From assembly GCF_001420605.1 (NCBI RefSeq), contig NZ_LJIZ01000013.1, positions 62,001 to 126,000 of the forward strand: a stretch of 64,000 nt of DNA, read 5' to 3'. This DNA comes from Bacillus sp. FJAT-25509. Its GTDB lineage: Bacteria > Bacillota > Bacilli > Bacillales > Bacillaceae_G. The translations under genes and the position numbers were made by a program. Below are positions 9,212 to 20,795 of the stretch, piece by piece. Under the pieces are notes generated by a model. The model was given only the letters and a program-made list of their open reading frames with translations. It had not been told where the DNA came from and searched no databases. Position 1 is the first letter of the stretch. Every line of letters starts with the position of its first letter.

Positions 9212-10393
9212 ATGAGTAAAACAGTTATAGTAAGTGCAGTTCGTACACCAATCGGACGTTTTGGAGGCGCCTTAAAGGGCTTTAGTGCTGCTCAGTTAGG
9301 TGGTATCGCAATTAAAGAGACATTGAACCGTGTTAACCATCCATTAGAAATGATTGATGATGTAATAATGGGTACGGTTTTACAAGGTGGACAAGGACAA
9401 TTACCTTCAAGACAAGCACTTCGTAATGCAGGATTACCTTGGGAAACAAGATCAGAAACAATTAATAAAGTATGTGCATCTGGTATGCGTAGTGTTATGC
9501 TTTCTGATTTATTGATTCGTTCTGGCGAAAGTAAACGTATTGTTGCAGGTGGAATGGAATCCATGAGCAATACTCCTTATTATCAAACCTCTATTAGATG
9601 GGGAAATAAAATGGGGAACACAGAATTAAAGGATGGCCTTCTAGTAGATGGCTTAACTTGTTCATTTACTGGAGTTCATATGGGTACATATGGAAGTGAA
9701 GTTGCTAAACTCGAAGACATATCTCGTGAACAACAAGATGAGTGGGCACTTCGTAGTCAACAACTTGCGGTTGAATCGATTAAAACAGGTAAATTTGAAG
9801 AAGAGATTGTAACGATTGAGTCAGTTGGCAAAAAAGGAGTCGTAACAAAAATAGAAGTAGACGAGTGTCCAAGGGAAGATACTACGATTGAAAAACTAGC
9901 TAAGCTATCTCCAGCATTTGATCGCGACGGAACGATCACAGCTGGAAATGCACCTGGATTAAATGACGCAGGTGCAGCACTATTGTTAATGAGTGAGGAA
10001 GAAGCAAAACTAAATGGCTACTTACCTTTAGCTACAATTGTTGCAACAGAATCAATGGCTGTAGAAGCAAAGGACTTCCCTAGAACTCCGGGATATGTCA
10101 TTCAAAAATTATTACAAAAAACAAATAAAAAGATTTCAGATATTGACTTATTTGAAATTAACGAAGCATTCGCAGCAGTAGTTTTAGCAAGTGCGAAAAT
10201 TGCGGATATACCTTTAGAAAAAATAAATGTAAATGGTGGAGCTATTGCACTAGGACATCCAATTGGAGCAAGTGGTGCAAGAATCATCGTAACTTTAATT
10301 AATGCACTAAAAGCAAGAGGCGGAGGCCTTGGAATTGCTGCAATTTGTAGCGGTGGTGGTCAAGGTGACGCTGTTTTAGTAGAGGTACGATAA
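9212..10393 (+). CDS. Acetyl-CoA C-acetyltransferase (thiolase)
   Basis: 393 aa, the usual thiolase II length. Catalytic residues are all present: nucleophile C88 in NKVCASGM, H349 in ALGHPIGASGAR and C379 in CSGGGQGD. It condenses or cleaves acetoacetyl-CoA or longer 3-ketoacyl-CoA. RBS AAGGGGG precedes the ATG at 9212. It lies between fadF and acdA, a position not occupied in B. subtilis, and probably serves acyl-CoA breakdown together with them. Substrate chain length cannot be read from sequence. Confidence 0.93.
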   Translation: MSKTVIVSAVRTPIGRFGGALKGFSAAQLGGIAIKETLNRVNHPLEMIDDVIMGTVLQGGQGQLPSRQALRNAGLPWETRSETINKVCASGMRSVMLSDLLIRSGESKRIVAGGMESMSNTPYYQTSIRWGNKMGNTELKDGLLVDGLTCSFTGVHMGTYGSEVAKLEDISREQQDEWALRSQQLAVESIKTGKFEEEIVTIESVGKKGVVTKIEVDECPREDTTIEKLAKLSPAFDRDGTITAGNAPGLNDAGAALLLMSEEEAKLNGYLPLATIVATESMAVEAKDFPRTPGYVIQKLLQKTNKKISDIDLFEINEAFAAVVLASAKIADIPLEKINVNGGAIALGHPIGASGARIIVTLINALKARGGGLGIAAICSGGGQGDAVLVEVR

Positions 10394-10420
10394 GAGAGAA
10401 AAGCAAGAAAAGCAGGGTAT

Positions 10421-10498
10421 GGGAGGAGCAGGAAAGGTATGGAGGGAAATATTTCTTTCTACCTAAGTACTGCCTCCCTTAAGCTGTTATTTTTTTTG
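10421..10498 (+). terminator. Possible terminator after the thiolase gene
   Basis: GGGAGGAGCAG (about 10421-10431) can pair imperfectly with CTGCCTCCC (about 10466-10474), followed after a few bases by an eight-T run. The pairing is imperfect and I rate it as possible only. Confidence 0.4.
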
Positions 10499-10645
10499 CT
10501 TTTCTATTATTGCCTATTAACTTGATCCTGTTTTTCCTTCCTTCCAGGCTTAAAAATTTTTCTACAAAAAATAACAGGAATTTTCAGATTTTTGTCTAAT
10601 ATTATACGAAGTAGACTATCTTTTTAGTCAAAGTAGAAAATATTT

Positions 10646-10659
10646 TGTTAACGCTTACA
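10646..10659 (+). promoter_or_regulatory. cre site (CcpA) upstream of acdA
   Basis: TGTTAACGCTTACA fits TGWNANCGNTNWCA at all 14 positions. It lies 138 bases before acdA in a 403-base gap that otherwise shows only the possible thiolase terminator. Expected effect is repression of acyl-CoA oxidation by preferred sugars. Confidence 0.8.
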
Positions 10660-10796
10660 AAAATCGACAAAAACAACATGGCAGTGATAAGGAAGCAATT
10701 AAGTTAAGGGGAATAGGATATAAAATAATGATCTTTAATTAAAACCTTTCATTTGATTGTGATCCTTGTCCTAGCAAAAATCGGGGGAAATGATCT

Positions 10797-11927
10797 ATGC
10801 AATTTCGTTTAAGTGAAGAACATGAAATGATTCGTAAAATGGTAAGAGATTTTGCTAGAAATGAGGTTGCTCCGTCAGCTGCTGAGCGTGATGAGCATGA
10901 AAAATTTGATCGTTCAATATTTGATCAAATGGCTGAGTTGGGATTAACAGGCATTCCATTCCCAGAAGAATATGGTGGAATCGGTAGTGATTATTTAGCT
11001 TACGTTATCGCGGTTGAAGAGCTTTCAAGAGTTTGCGCTTCAACGGGTGTAACTTTATCAGCACACACTTCATTAGCTAGTTGGCCGATATATAAATTTG
11101 GTACTGAAGAACAAAAACAAAAATTCTTAAAACCGTTAGCACAAGGAACAAAAATTGGTGCTTATGGGTTAACTGAACCAGGATCTGGATCAGATGCTGG
11201 TGGTATGAGAACGACTGCTAAAAAAGAAGGAAACGAATATATTTTAAATGGTTCAAAAATATTTATTACTAATGGTGGGGAAGCGGAAATTTACGTAGTA
11301 TTTGCAGTGACTGATCCGACAAATAAACACGGGGTTTCTGCATTTATCGTTGAAAGTGATACACCAGGTTTTTCAGTTGGTAAGAAAGAAAGTAAATTAG
11401 GTATTCGTTCATCGCCAACAACTGAAATTATCTTTGAAGAATGTCGTATTCCGGCTGAAAACCTATTAGGTGAAGAAGGTAAAGGATTTAAAGTTGCAAT
11501 GCAAACCCTTGACGGGGGCAGAAATGGTATTGCAGCTCAAGCGGTAGGTATTGCACAAGGTGCTTTAGATGCGTCAGTTGATTATGCTAAAGAGCGTGTT
11601 CAATTTGGAAAACCAATTATTGCTCAACAAGGTATCTCATTTAAACTTGCTGATATGGCTACAAGTATCGAAGCCTCTCGTCTATTAACATACCAAGCTG
11701 CTTGGTTGGAATCTAATGGACTTCCATATGGTAAGGAATCTGCAATGTCAAAATTACTTGCTGGAGATACTGCAATGAAAGTTACAACAGAGGCAGTACA
11801 AGTATTCGGTGGATATGGATATACGAAGGACTATCCGGTAGAACGCTTTATGCGAGATGCTAAAATCACTCAAATCTATGAGGGAACACAAGAAATTCAA
11901 AAACTAGTAATCTCAAGAATGCTATAA
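10797..11927 (+). CDS. acdA: Acyl-CoA dehydrogenase
   Basis: 376 aa. FAD-dependent acyl-CoA dehydrogenase fold: N-terminal helices ([18 protein letters not shown]), the flavin-binding motif [11 protein letters not shown], the second signature ([18 protein letters not shown]) and the catalytic Glu E362 in IYEGTQEIQ. It makes the 2,3-double bond in acyl-CoA and hands electrons to ETF. GGGGGAAATG provides the RBS. Homologous to B. subtilis AcdA beside fadF; the icmF gene downstream suggests short branched or straight C4-C5 acyl-CoA substrates (inference). Confidence 0.94.
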   Translation: MQFRLSEEHEMIRKMVRDFARNEVAPSAAERDEHEKFDRSIFDQMAELGLTGIPFPEEYGGIGSDYLAYVIAVEELSRVCASTGVTLSAHTSLASWPIYKFGTEEQKQKFLKPLAQGTKIGAYGLTEPGSGSDAGGMRTTAKKEGNEYILNGSKIFITNGGEAEIYVVFAVTDPTNKHGVSAFIVESDTPGFSVGKKESKLGIRSSPTTEIIFEECRIPAENLLGEEGKGFKVAMQTLDGGRNGIAAQAVGIAQGALDASVDYAKERVQFGKPIIAQQGISFKLADMATSIEASRLLTYQAAWLESNGLPYGKESAMSKLLAGDTAMKVTTEAVQVFGGYGYTKDYPVERFMRDAKITQIYEGTQEIQKLVISRML

Positions 11928-11972
11928 AAGTTAATTTTTATTCTTCTTTTCGCTTTACGAATGATTAGGATC

Positions 11973-12016
11973 ACTTGGTACAAGGAATATTGATTGCCCT
12001 TTACCAAGTTTTCTTT
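11973..12016 (+). terminator. Hairpin terminator between acdA and icmF
   Basis: ACTTGGTA (11973-11980) pairs with TACCAAGT (12002-12009); AAGG/CCTT extends the stem inside a one-base bulge. TTTCTTTT follows. icmF therefore may receive reduced read-through. Confidence 0.65.
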
Positions 12017-12055
12017 TACAAAAAAAGGTAATTATAATTTCGGGGGATGATTAGT

Positions 12056-15000
12056 ATGGTAGAAAAGTATCAAGCTAAGCACAAGATTCGTTTCGTAACT
12101 GCATCAAGCTTATTTGATGGCCATGACGTGTCAATCAATATGATTAGAAGATTATTGCAAGAAAATGGTGTTGAAGTTGTTCACTTAGGCCATAACCGCT
12201 CTGTTGAAGAAATTATTAACGCAGCAATTCAAGAGGATGTACAAGGTATTTCAATTTCTTCCTACCAAGGTGGACATATGGAGTACTTTAAATATATGTA
12301 CGATTTGCTTCAAGAAAGAGGCGCATCCCACATCAAGTTATTTGGTGGCGGTGGTGGCGTAATTTTGCCTAAAGAGCAAGAGGAGCTAGAAGGATACGGA
12401 ATCACTAAAATCTATTCACCTGAAGATGGCCGTATAATGGGACTTCAAGGAATGATCAATCATATGTTACAAAGCACAGATTTTCTTCCGCCTTTGAAGG
12501 ACTTAGAAAACGTTCAAAAACTATCTGCTACAAATCATAAAGAAATTGCTAGATTTATTACTCTAGCTGAAAATAAAGGTTCTCTAGATTCAAGCTTAGA
12601 GATGGCTGCAACATTAGACAAATCAGAAACTAGTAAAAGTGTAGTAATTGGTATGACTGGTACTGGTGGAGCTGGTAAGAGTTCATTAACAGATGAGCTA
12701 GTGCGCCGTTTTATTCAAGAGTTTCCAGAAAAAACTATCGGTATTGTTTCAATTGATCCAACAAAACGTAAAACAGGTGGGGCATTATTAGGTGATCGTA
12801 TTCGTATGAATTCAATTCACCATCCAAATGTATATATGAGAAGTTTAGCTACTCGAGATAGTCAATCTGAAATCTCAAATGCATTAGAGGATACTATTTC
12901 AATCTTAAAAACAGCTGATTTTGATGTTATTTTTGTTGAGACAAGTGGTATAGGTCAAGGTGATGCTGCAATTACACAGTACAGTGATATTCATCTGTAT
13001 GTTATGACAAGTGAATTTGGAGCACCTTCTCAATTAGAAAAGATTGATATGATTGACTTTGCAGATTTGATTGCAATTAATAAATTTGAACGTCAAGGCT
13101 CAGAAGATGCATTACGTCTTGTTCAAAAACAATATCAACGTAGTCGCCATCTTTTCCATGATGATATAGCTACAATGCCTGTATACGGAACAATAGCTAG
13201 CCAGTTCAACGATGCAGGTACAAATAATTTATTTTTAGCTTTAACAAAATCAATTGAAAAACACACTGCTAATGAATGGAATACGACATATATTAAGCCG
13301 GGTAATGTTGAGAAACAACATGTCATTATTCCAAGTAATCGTCGTTTTTATTTAAGAGAAATTGCAGAAACTATAAGAAACTATCACGAAAACACTGAAC
13401 TTGAGGCAGCAAAAGCTTCAAAGCTTTATCAAATTGAAGGAACACTGTCTGAAATAGAGTCACAAAATATTGAAGATGCAAAACCTACATTAGTAGATTT
13501 GAAAAATAAATTTGAAGAATCTCTTGCTCCTTCTACAAAACAAGCTCTAAATCATTTTAAATTAATTAAAGAAGCATATTCACAAGATCAATTAATTCAA
13601 AAAATTAGAGATAAAGAAATTAAAGTTGAGTTAACAACTACAACTTTATCGGGCACAAAAATACCGAAAGTATCTGTACCTACTTATCGAGATTATGGAG
13701 ATTTATTAAGATGGGTAGCGAAAGAAAACGTGCCAGGATATTTCCCATTTACAGCTGGAGTTTTCCCATTCAAGCGCCAAGATGAAGATCCGAAGAGACA
13801 ATTTGCTGGTGAGGGACCTCCAAGCAGAACAAATAAACGATTCCACTATCTATGTGAGAATGACCCAGCTAAACGTTTAAGTACAGCATTTGATTCAGTA
13901 ACTCTATACGGAGAAGACCCAGCAATTCGTCCTGATATTTTTGGGAAAATTGGTGAGAGTGGTGTAAATGTATGTACTTTAGATAATATGATTGAGCTTT
14001 ATAATGGTTTTGATTTATGTAGTCCATCAACATCTGTTTCTATGACAATTAATGGTCCAGCACCAATTATTTTAGCTATGTTCTTAAACACTGCTATCCA
14101 TCAACAAGTTAAATTAAAAGAAAAAGAATTAGGCCGAATTTTAACAGTTGAAGAATTCACTGAAATCAAGAGAGTAACTTTACAAAAAGTTCGTGGTACT
14201 GTTCAAGCTGATATTTTAAAAGAGGATCAAGGGCAAAATACATGTATTTTCTCAACAGAATTCGCTTTAAAAATGATGGGCGATATTCAACAGTATTTCA
14301 TTGATAATAGTGTTCGTAATTATTATTCAGTTTCTATTTCTGGATACCATATTGCTGAAGCTGGAGCAAATCCAATTTCACAACTTGCATTCACTTTATC
14401 AAATGGATTCACTTACGTTGAATATTATTTAAGTCGAGGCATGAAAATTGATGATTTTGCACATAATTTATCGTTCTTCTTTAGTAATGGACTTGATGCA
14501 GAGTACTCAGTAATAGGACGTGTAGCGAGAAGAATTTGGGCTGTTACGATGAAAGAAAAATATGGTGCATCTGAACGTAGCCAAAAACTTAAATACCATG
14601 TTCAAACATCAGGTCGCTCATTACATGCTCAAGAGATGGCATTTAATGATATACGTACAACGTTACAAGCATTACTGGCTTTATATGATAACTGTAACTC
14701 ACTTCATACAAATGCATATGATGAGGCTGTTACAACTCCTACTGAGGAATCTGTACGTCGTGCAATGGCGATTCAGCTTATTATTCAAAAGGAAAATGGT
14801 CTATCGAAAAATGAAAATCCAATCCAAGGATCATTTATCATTGAGCAGTTAACAGACTTAGTAGAAGAAGCAGTATTAAAAGAGTTTGAGAGAATCAGTG
14901 ACCGTGGTGGCGTATTAGGTGCGATGGAGCTTCAATATCAACGCGGTAAAATTCAAGAAGAATCACTTTATTATGAAACACTTAAACATAATGGTGACCT

Positions 15001-15295
15001 TCCTATCATAGGGGTAAATTCTTACATCAATCCTAACGAACAAATGGAATCAATCAATACAATGGAAATCGCTAGATCAAGCTACGAAGAAAAACAATCG
15101 CAAATTGATCATGTAGAGCAATTCCAAGTGAAACATAAATCAGAAGCACAAGTCGCTCTAGAACAATTAAAACAAGTTGCTCGTCAAAATGGCAATCTAT
15201 TCGAAGAGCTAATGAATACTGTTCGCGTTGCTAGTTTAGGGCAAATCACTCAAGCATTATATGAAGTAGGCGGACAATACCGTAGAAATATGTAA
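12056..15295 (+). CDS. icmF: Fused isobutyryl-CoA mutase IcmF (B12 domain, GTPase, mutase)
   Basis: 1079 aa from the ATG at 12056 (RBS GGGGGAT; an ATG at 12047 overlaps the RBS). Residues 1-140: cobalamin-binding domain with [13 protein letters not shown] and the GGGGGVI loop. Residues about 190-400: MeaB-like G-protein chaperone with P-loop GTGGAGKSS near residue 201. Residues about 550-1079: mutase barrel with the IcmF-type segment RQFAGEG (methylmalonyl-CoA mutases have QYAGF here). The three parts in one chain define IcmF, which interconverts isobutyryl-CoA and butyryl-CoA and also acts on pivalyl-CoA. Location after thiolase and acdA fits valine or branched acyl-CoA use. Confidence 0.95.
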   Translation: MVEKYQAKHKIRFVTASSLFDGHDVSINMIRRLLQENGVEVVHLGHNRSVEEIINAAIQEDVQGISISSYQGGHMEYFKYMYDLLQERGASHIKLFGGGGGVILPKEQEELEGYGITKIYSPEDGRIMGLQGMINHMLQSTDFLPPLKDLENVQKLSATNHKEIARFITLAENKGSLDSSLEMAATLDKSETSKSVVIGMTGTGGAGKSSLTDELVRRFIQEFPEKTIGIVSIDPTKRKTGGALLGDRIRMNSIHHPNVYMRSLATRDSQSEISNALEDTISILKTADFDVIFVETSGIGQGDAAITQYSDIHLYVMTSEFGAPSQLEKIDMIDFADLIAINKFERQGSEDALRLVQKQYQRSRHLFHDDIATMPVYGTIASQFNDAGTNNLFLALTKSIEKHTANEWNTTYIKPGNVEKQHVIIPSNRRFYLREIAETIRNYHENTELEAAKASKLYQIEGTLSEIESQNIEDAKPTLVDLKNKFEESLAPSTKQALNHFKLIKEAYSQDQLIQKIRDKEIKVELTTTTLSGTKIPKVSVPTYRDYGDLLRWVAKENVPGYFPFTAGVFPFKRQDEDPKRQFAGEGPPSRTNKRFHYLCENDPAKRLSTAFDSVTLYGEDPAIRPDIFGKIGESGVNVCTLDNMIELYNGFDLCSPSTSVSMTINGPAPIILAMFLNTAIHQQVKLKEKELGRILTVEEFTEIKRVTLQKVRGTVQADILKEDQGQNTCIFSTEFALKMMGDIQQYFIDNSVRNYYSVSISGYHIAEAGANPISQLAFTLSNGFTYVEYYLSRGMKIDDFAHNLSFFFSNGLDAEYSVIGRVARRIWAVTMKEKYGASERSQKLKYHVQTSGRSLHAQEMAFNDIRTTLQALLALYDNCNSLHTNAYDEAVTTPTEESVRRAMAIQLIIQKENGLSKNENPIQGSFIIEQLTDLVEEAVLKEFERISDRGGVLGAMELQYQRGKIQEESLYYETLKHNGDLPIIGVNSYINPNEQMESINTMEIARSSYEEKQSQIDHVEQFQVKHKSEAQVALEQLKQVARQNGNLFEELMNTVRVASLGQITQALYEVGGQYRRNM

Positions 15296-15364
15296 AAAAG
15301 AATTGCGAAAAGCCACTTGTCCGCTTTAAGACAGCAAAAGGGGCATGTGACTGGAGCTAGATAG

Positions 15365-15399
15365 AATGGGCGTCTTTTTAGACGCTCATTTTACTATTT
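15365..15399 (+). terminator. Terminator of icmF
   Basis: AATGGGCGTCT (15365-15375) pairs with AGACGCTCATT (15380-15390), followed by TTTACTATTTT. The 60 bases before it (CTTGTCCGC.. GACAGC.. GGGCATGTGACTGGAGCTAG) look like a decayed intergenic repeat of the kind frequent in Bacillaceae. Confidence 0.75.
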
Positions 15400-15563
15400 T
15401 CGCGAAAAATTAATCTAATATTGAAAAATATAGACAAGGTGCTAGCATATTTAACTTAGTTTTGTTTATAATGAAAGATATGTATTTTATAACTAACTAG
15501 TAAAATTTATACATAATGTTATTGAATTATGGTGAAAATATTATTTTTAAAGGAGTGCTTACC

Positions 15564-16112
15564 TTGAGTTTAAAGCAATACTCGGAAGAGCAATTAAAAG
15601 AATTATCGCTTATTGAATTAGCATATGAACTTTTTTCAGAAACAAAGGAACCTATTTCTTTTTATGATTTAGTTGACCAAATGGCAACAGTTTTAGGTGT
15701 AACTAGAGAGGCACTATTAGAAAAACTTCCTCAATTTTATACAGAACTAAATATTGATGGACGTTTCGTATGTTTAGGTGAAAATCGTTGGGGATTACGC
15801 GCTTGGTATCCATATGATCAAGCTGAAGAAGAAGTATTACCTGTTGCAAAACCTAAGAAGAAACGTAAACAGGTTGAAGAAGATGAAGAGTTCGAAGATT
15901 ATGACAATTCTGATGAAGATGAGTTTGAAGAGGAAGAACTTGAATTAGACGAGATAGATGAAGATCTAGTTGATGATGATGAAACTGATGAGTTTGATGA
16001 CGAAGAAATCGATGAAGACGATGAAGACATTGAAATTGATGATGAAGATTTAGAACTAGAAGATGAAGACGATGAAGAATTAGATGAATTTGAAGAGGAA
16101 GAAGAACGATAA
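15564..16112 (+). CDS. rpoE: RNA polymerase delta subunit RpoE
   Basis: 182 aa from the TTG at 15564, set by AAAGGAGTG 8 bases upstream and by alignment of its start (SLKQYSEEQLKELSLIEL) with B. subtilis RpoE; the open frame reaches back to an ATG at 15516 without an RBS. Residues 1-90 are the HARE-HTH domain (NIDGRFVCLGENRWGLRAWYP ending). Residues 105-182 are almost only Asp and Glu. Delta binds core polymerase, speeds recycling and reduces nonspecific nucleic-acid binding through this acidic tail. A -10-like TATAAT lies at 15467-15472. Confidence 0.96.
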   Translation: MSLKQYSEEQLKELSLIELAYELFSETKEPISFYDLVDQMATVLGVTREALLEKLPQFYTELNIDGRFVCLGENRWGLRAWYPYDQAEEEVLPVAKPKKKRKQVEEDEEFEDYDNSDEDEFEEEELELDEIDEDLVDDDETDEFDDEEIDEDDEDIEIDDEDLELEDEDDEELDEFEEEEER

Positions 16113-16116
16113 GTTC

Positions 16117-16145
16117 TTGACTTTTAAGTACTGAATGAGTAGAAT
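16117..16145 (+). promoter_or_regulatory. pyrG promoter
   Basis: -35 TTGACT (16117-16122), 17-base spacer and -10 TAGAAT (16140-16145). It starts 5 bases after the rpoE stop and predicts initiation at GGGC, position 16153. Confidence 0.85.
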
Positions 16146-16152
16146 TCTTATT

Positions 16153-16222
16153 GGGCTCTTTAAAAAGAACGAAATATATTTTGACGCTCCCTATTTTAAA
16201 TAGGGGGCGTCTTTGTTTTTTT
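16153..16222 (+). promoter_or_regulatory. pyrG leader: CTP-sensing reiterative-initiation attenuator
   Basis: The predicted transcript begins GGGCTC at 16153. Thirty bases later a terminator hairpin is formed by GACGCTCCCTA (16183-16193) and TAGGGGGCGTC (16201-16211) with a T-run to 16222. This is the arrangement established for B. subtilis pyrG: when CTP is low, polymerase stalls before the C and adds extra G residues, and the poly-G 5' end pairs with the CUCCCU arm and prevents termination. Only the elements are seen; the mechanism is from family knowledge. Confidence 0.88.
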
Positions 16223-16392
16223 ACAAATACTTAATGTAATAAAACAATAAATGAAATGTTTGATTTAGATTCAAATATTAAAAATTTGCATGAAAAAACC
16301 CAATTTTGGATGACAATAAAGCATGCATACAAAATGTTATTAAATAATTTTTTATAAAGGTTTAGCTTTGTAATTTCTTGTAAGGAAAATAA

Positions 16393-18027
<1,635 letters not shown>

Positions 18028-18035
18028 GGCAATAA

Positions 18036-18080
18036 AAAAACACCCAACAGATTTTATTATAATCATGTTGGGTGTTTTTG
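18036..18080. terminator. Bidirectional terminator between pyrG and ywjG
   Basis: AAAAACACCCAACA (18036-18049) pairs with its exact complement at 18066-18079, with A-run and T-run on the two sides, serving the convergent genes. Confidence 0.9.
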
Positions 18081-18098
18081 TTATTTTAGAATTATTTT

Positions 18099-18623
18099 TC
18101 AGTCAAAATCTGATAGGATTTCACTCATTGTAAGTAGTAGGCAATGATAAATGAATAATCCTGTGAGTAGGGTAGGTAAACAGATTCGATCTCCCTCATC
18201 AGTTGGAACAAGCTTTCTTGTTAATTCATAGTTAATAAATACATCAGCTAGTTCTGATAAATGGTCTTCTCCATTGATTATGGTAGAGACGATCACTAAT
18301 CCAATATTTGATTCTGATAGTTTATTCGCAAGAAGAATAGCTTCTTGATCATCCGTCTGTCTTGTAAATAAAAGCACTCGATCTACTGGTGATAATGACT
18401 GGAATTCACCGTTAATCATTAAAGGTTTAATTGAGTCGTTTTGTTCTGCGCCATCAGTTATTTCTGAAACAATACCAGCAAATTCTTTTGTACCATGAAC
18501 ATAAACGCATCCTTCTCCAATAACTGCCTGTGCTAAGAAGCGTGAAGCATCTTCAAATACTTCCTCTTGCTTTACTATTTTTTGAAAAACGCCATTCAAT
18601 TGTGTCGAAAAAATTTTTAACAT
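18099..18623 (-). CDS. ywjG: DUF2529 family protein (YwjG-like)
   Basis: 174 aa from the ATG at 18623-18621, preceded by GAGGGAGT; the open frame extends 34 codons further but without RBS and with unlike composition. The N-terminus (MLKIFSTQLNGVFQKI) and the middle (VYVHGTKEFAGI; DRVLLFTRQTDDQEAILLANKL; GLVIVSTI) match YwjG of B. subtilis, found in the same place between pyrG and spo0F. The alternation of strands and helices resembles a SIS-like Rossmann fold. No catalytic role is known to me. Confidence 0.85.
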   Translation of the reverse strand: MLKIFSTQLNGVFQKIVKQEEVFEDASRFLAQAVIGEGCVYVHGTKEFAGIVSEITDGAEQNDSIKPLMINGEFQSLSPVDRVLLFTRQTDDQEAILLANKLSESNIGLVIVSTIINGEDHLSELADVFINYELTRKLVPTDEGDRICLPTLLTGLFIYHCLLLTMSEILSDFD

Positions 18624-18731
18624 TAAATGATACTCCCTCTTATAAAAGTATGTTCTAACCATTATACTGTAATTTAGATAGATACAAAAAAAATTTAAAA
18701 AAGTAGTTTTTTGTAAAATTTTCAAACTAAT

Positions 18732-18758
18732 GCAGGAAAAAAGGTTTTTAAGTAGAAT
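18732..18758 (+). promoter_or_regulatory. Candidate SigH promoter of spo0F
   Basis: GCAGGAAAA (18732-18740) and GTAGAAT (18752-18758), separated by 11 bases, fit the SigH consensus RnAGGAWWW / RnnGAAT. Initiation near 18766 would leave a 58-base leader. In B. subtilis spo0F has a SigH promoter. Confidence 0.7.
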
Positions 18759-18823
18759 GTAAAAATTTAGGGGATTTTGTGTTTTTTAAGAACGTTATCT
18801 GGTTAAGAAAGGTGGTACTATTT

Positions 18824-19201
18824 TTGGGAAGTAAATTACTTATAGTAGACGATCAGTACGGAATTCGTTTGCTTTTACACGAAATTTTCAAAAAAGAAGG
18901 CTATGAGGTATTTCAGGCAGCTAATGGTTTTCAAGCTATTGATATTGTAGTGAAGGATTGTCCCGACTTAGTTATTCTTGATATGAAAATACCAGGTATG
19001 GACGGAGTGGAGATTCTAAAACGAATCAAAGAAATTAATAAAGATATTAAAGTTATATTGATGACGGCTTATGGTGAACTCGATATTATTGAAGAAGCTA
19101 AAAAATTAGGCGCACTACAATATTTTCCAAAACCATTTGATATTGATGAAATTAAAAAGGTTGTTAGAGAGCATACTTCACAACCACAATCTCAGCAGTA
19201 A
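18824..19201 (+). CDS. spo0F: Sporulation phosphorelay response regulator Spo0F
   Basis: 125 aa from the TTG at 18824 (RBS GAAAGGTGG); upstream codons of the open frame have no RBS. A single receiver domain without output domain: acidic pocket D9-D10, phospho-acceptor D53 in [13 protein letters not shown]81 in LMTAYGE and K103 in FPKPFDID. Very close to B. subtilis Spo0F. It takes phosphate from sporulation kinases and passes it to Spo0B, starting sporulation. The C-terminal eleven residues (HTSQPQSQQ) are variable. Confidence 0.97.
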   Translation: MGSKLLIVDDQYGIRLLLHEIFKKEGYEVFQAANGFQAIDIVVKDCPDLVILDMKIPGMDGVEILKRIKEINKDIKVILMTAYGELDIIEEAKKLGALQYFPKPFDIDEIKKVVREHTSQPQSQQ

Positions 19202-19204
19202 AGT

Positions 19205-19239
19205 AGCAGATGGGTAGCGGACCATCTGCTTTTATTTTT
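19205..19239 (+). terminator. Terminator of spo0F
   Basis: AGCAGATGG (19205-19213) pairs with CCATCTGCT (19222-19230), followed by TTTATTTTTA. Confidence 0.85.
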
Positions 19240-19249
19240 ATCTTGAAAT

Positions 19250-19263
19250 TGAAAGCGTTTTCG
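19250..19263 (+). promoter_or_regulatory. cre-like site upstream of fbaA
   Basis: TGAAAGCGTTTTCG fits TGWNANCGNTNWCA at 13 of 14 positions. It lies 233 bases before fbaA; no clear promoter was found near it, so activity is uncertain. Confidence 0.5.
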
Positions 19264-19495
19264 GAAATACCGAATAAATCCGGTTGAAATTGCGTTTAAT
19301 TATCCAAAATGTTACGATAATACGAACATTTGATGATATTTGTTGTGTTTTCATTTCATTTTTTGTATTCTTATGTTGTGATATAAATACCTAATAATTT
19401 ACATAATAAAGAACGATTTGTAGCATTCTATTCTTGTTAGTAAAATTATGGGTGCAGATTAATTTTCATAAAAGAGTATATAAGGAGGGCTTAAA

Positions 19496-20350
19496 ATGCC
19501 TTTAGTATCTATGACTGAAATGCTTAATAAAGCAAAAGAAGGTAAATACGCTGTTGGTCAATACAATATTAATAACTTAGAGTGGACTTTTGCTATTCTT
19601 ACTGCAGCTGAAAAAGAAAAATCACCTGTAATTCTTGGTGTTTCTGAAGGTGCAGCTAAATACATGGGTGGATTTAACACTGTTGTAAAAATGGTAGAAG
19701 GTTTATTAATTGATTTAAAAATTACTGTACCTGTAGCAATTCATCTTGATCACGGTTCAAGCTTTGAAGCATGTAAAGCTGCAATTGACGCTGGATTTAC
19801 TTCAGTTATGATTGATGCTTCTCATGATCCATTTGAACAAAACGTTGAAACAACTAAAAAAGTAGTAGACTACGCTCATTCTCATGGTGTATCTGTTGAA
19901 GCTGAATTAGGAACTGTTGGTGGACAAGAAGATCACGTTGTTGGAGATATTATTTATGCTAACCCAGCAGAGTGTAAAGACCTAGTTGAGCGTACTGGCA
20001 TTGATTGCTTAGCTCCAGCTTTAGGATCTGTTCATGGACCATACAAAGGTGAACCAAAATTAGGTTTCGACGAAATGGAACAAATCGGTAACGAAACTAA
20101 TGTACCATTAGTTTTACACGGTGGAACTGGAATCCCAACTGAACAAATTCAAAAAGCAATCGCTCGTGGAACTGCAAAAATTAACGTAAACACTGAGAAC
20201 CAAATTGCTTTCAATAAAGCTGTTCGTGAATTTGTTGCAAATGATGAAAAACAATATGACCCACGTAAAGTTCTTGGACCAGGTCGCGAAGCAATTATCG
20301 CAACAGTAGCTGGCAAAATCCGTGAGTTCGGTACTAGCAACAAAGCATAA
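19496..20350 (+). CDS. fbaA: Class II fructose-1,6-bisphosphate aldolase
   Basis: 284 aa, standard length. Zinc ligands and active-site blocks: [45 protein letters not shown] and LHGGTGIP. It splits fructose-1,6-bisphosphate to two triose phosphates in glycolysis and works in reverse with GlpX (22164). RBS AAGGAGG is optimal. The order spo0F-fbaA is as in B. subtilis, but the transaldolase gene (ywjH) usually following there is absent. Confidence 0.98.
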   Translation: MPLVSMTEMLNKAKEGKYAVGQYNINNLEWTFAILTAAEKEKSPVILGVSEGAAKYMGGFNTVVKMVEGLLIDLKITVPVAIHLDHGSSFEACKAAIDAGFTSVMIDASHDPFEQNVETTKKVVDYAHSHGVSVEAELGTVGGQEDHVVGDIIYANPAECKDLVERTGIDCLAPALGSVHGPYKGEPKLGFDEMEQIGNETNVPLVLHGGTGIPTEQIQKAIARGTAKINVNTENQIAFNKAVREFVANDEKQYDPRKVLGPGREAIIATVAGKIREFGTSNKA

Positions 20351-20398
20351 TATTTTAAGTTTTTTAGCTTGAAATATGATATATTATAATAAATTAAG

Positions 20399-20428
20399 CC
20401 GTCTAAATCATGTTTAGACGGTTTTCTT
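20399..20428 (+). terminator. Terminator of fbaA
   Basis: CCGTCTAAA (20399-20407) pairs with TTTAGACGG (20413-20421), followed by TTTTCTTGTTT. Confidence 0.85.
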
Positions 20429-20649
20429 GTTTAACAAATCCATTTTTTAGCAATAAATTTATATGTTTTTTCATTTAGACTTGAAGATATAAGATAATAA
20501 TGATTAGAATTAGTTTAGTTCTAGTTAAGAAATTACCAAATATCTAATTCTACTTAATTAACTAATCAAAATTTATTTAAAGGTTCTACTCAATCTCAAT
20601 TTTTATTAAAATTCATGATATTGTAATTAACCAAACAAAAGCAAAAGTC

Positions 20650-20678
20650 TTTACATTAGACTGTAGCTCTCGTATAAA
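20650..20678 (+). promoter_or_regulatory. Promoter of murAB
   Basis: -35 TTTACA (20650-20655), 17-base spacer, -10 TATAAA (20673-20678). Initiation near 20685 leaves a 110-base leader. The 220 bases between the fbaA terminator and this promoter show no gene. Confidence 0.7.
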
Positions 20679-20685
20679 CTAAGAT

Positions 20686-20774
20686 TAGAGAAGTAGAATT
20701 TTGGAGAAAATAGGTAAAAACTATTCGACAGTTGAGAAGATTAAATACTTTACTTCTCTACTATTTTCTTCTGC
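20686..20774 (+). other. Structured leader of murAB
   Basis: TAGAGAAGTA near 20686 is complementary to TACTTCTCTA near 20752, and GAGAAAATAG near 20704 to CTATTTTCTTC near 20762, so two long-range stems can form. There is no T-run. Whether it regulates murAB is unknown. Confidence 0.4.
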
Positions 20775-20795
20775 TCATTTAGAAGGGAGTATGCT

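Noticed and set aside
14562-14852. 96-codon plus-strand frame inside icmF
   Set aside because: Out-of-frame shadow without RBS in the middle of a conserved domain.
20430-20640. Missing transaldolase (ywjH) remnant between fbaA and murAB
   Set aside because: Only AT-rich sequence without any recognisable transaldolase codons in any frame; treated as absent, not as a pseudogene.
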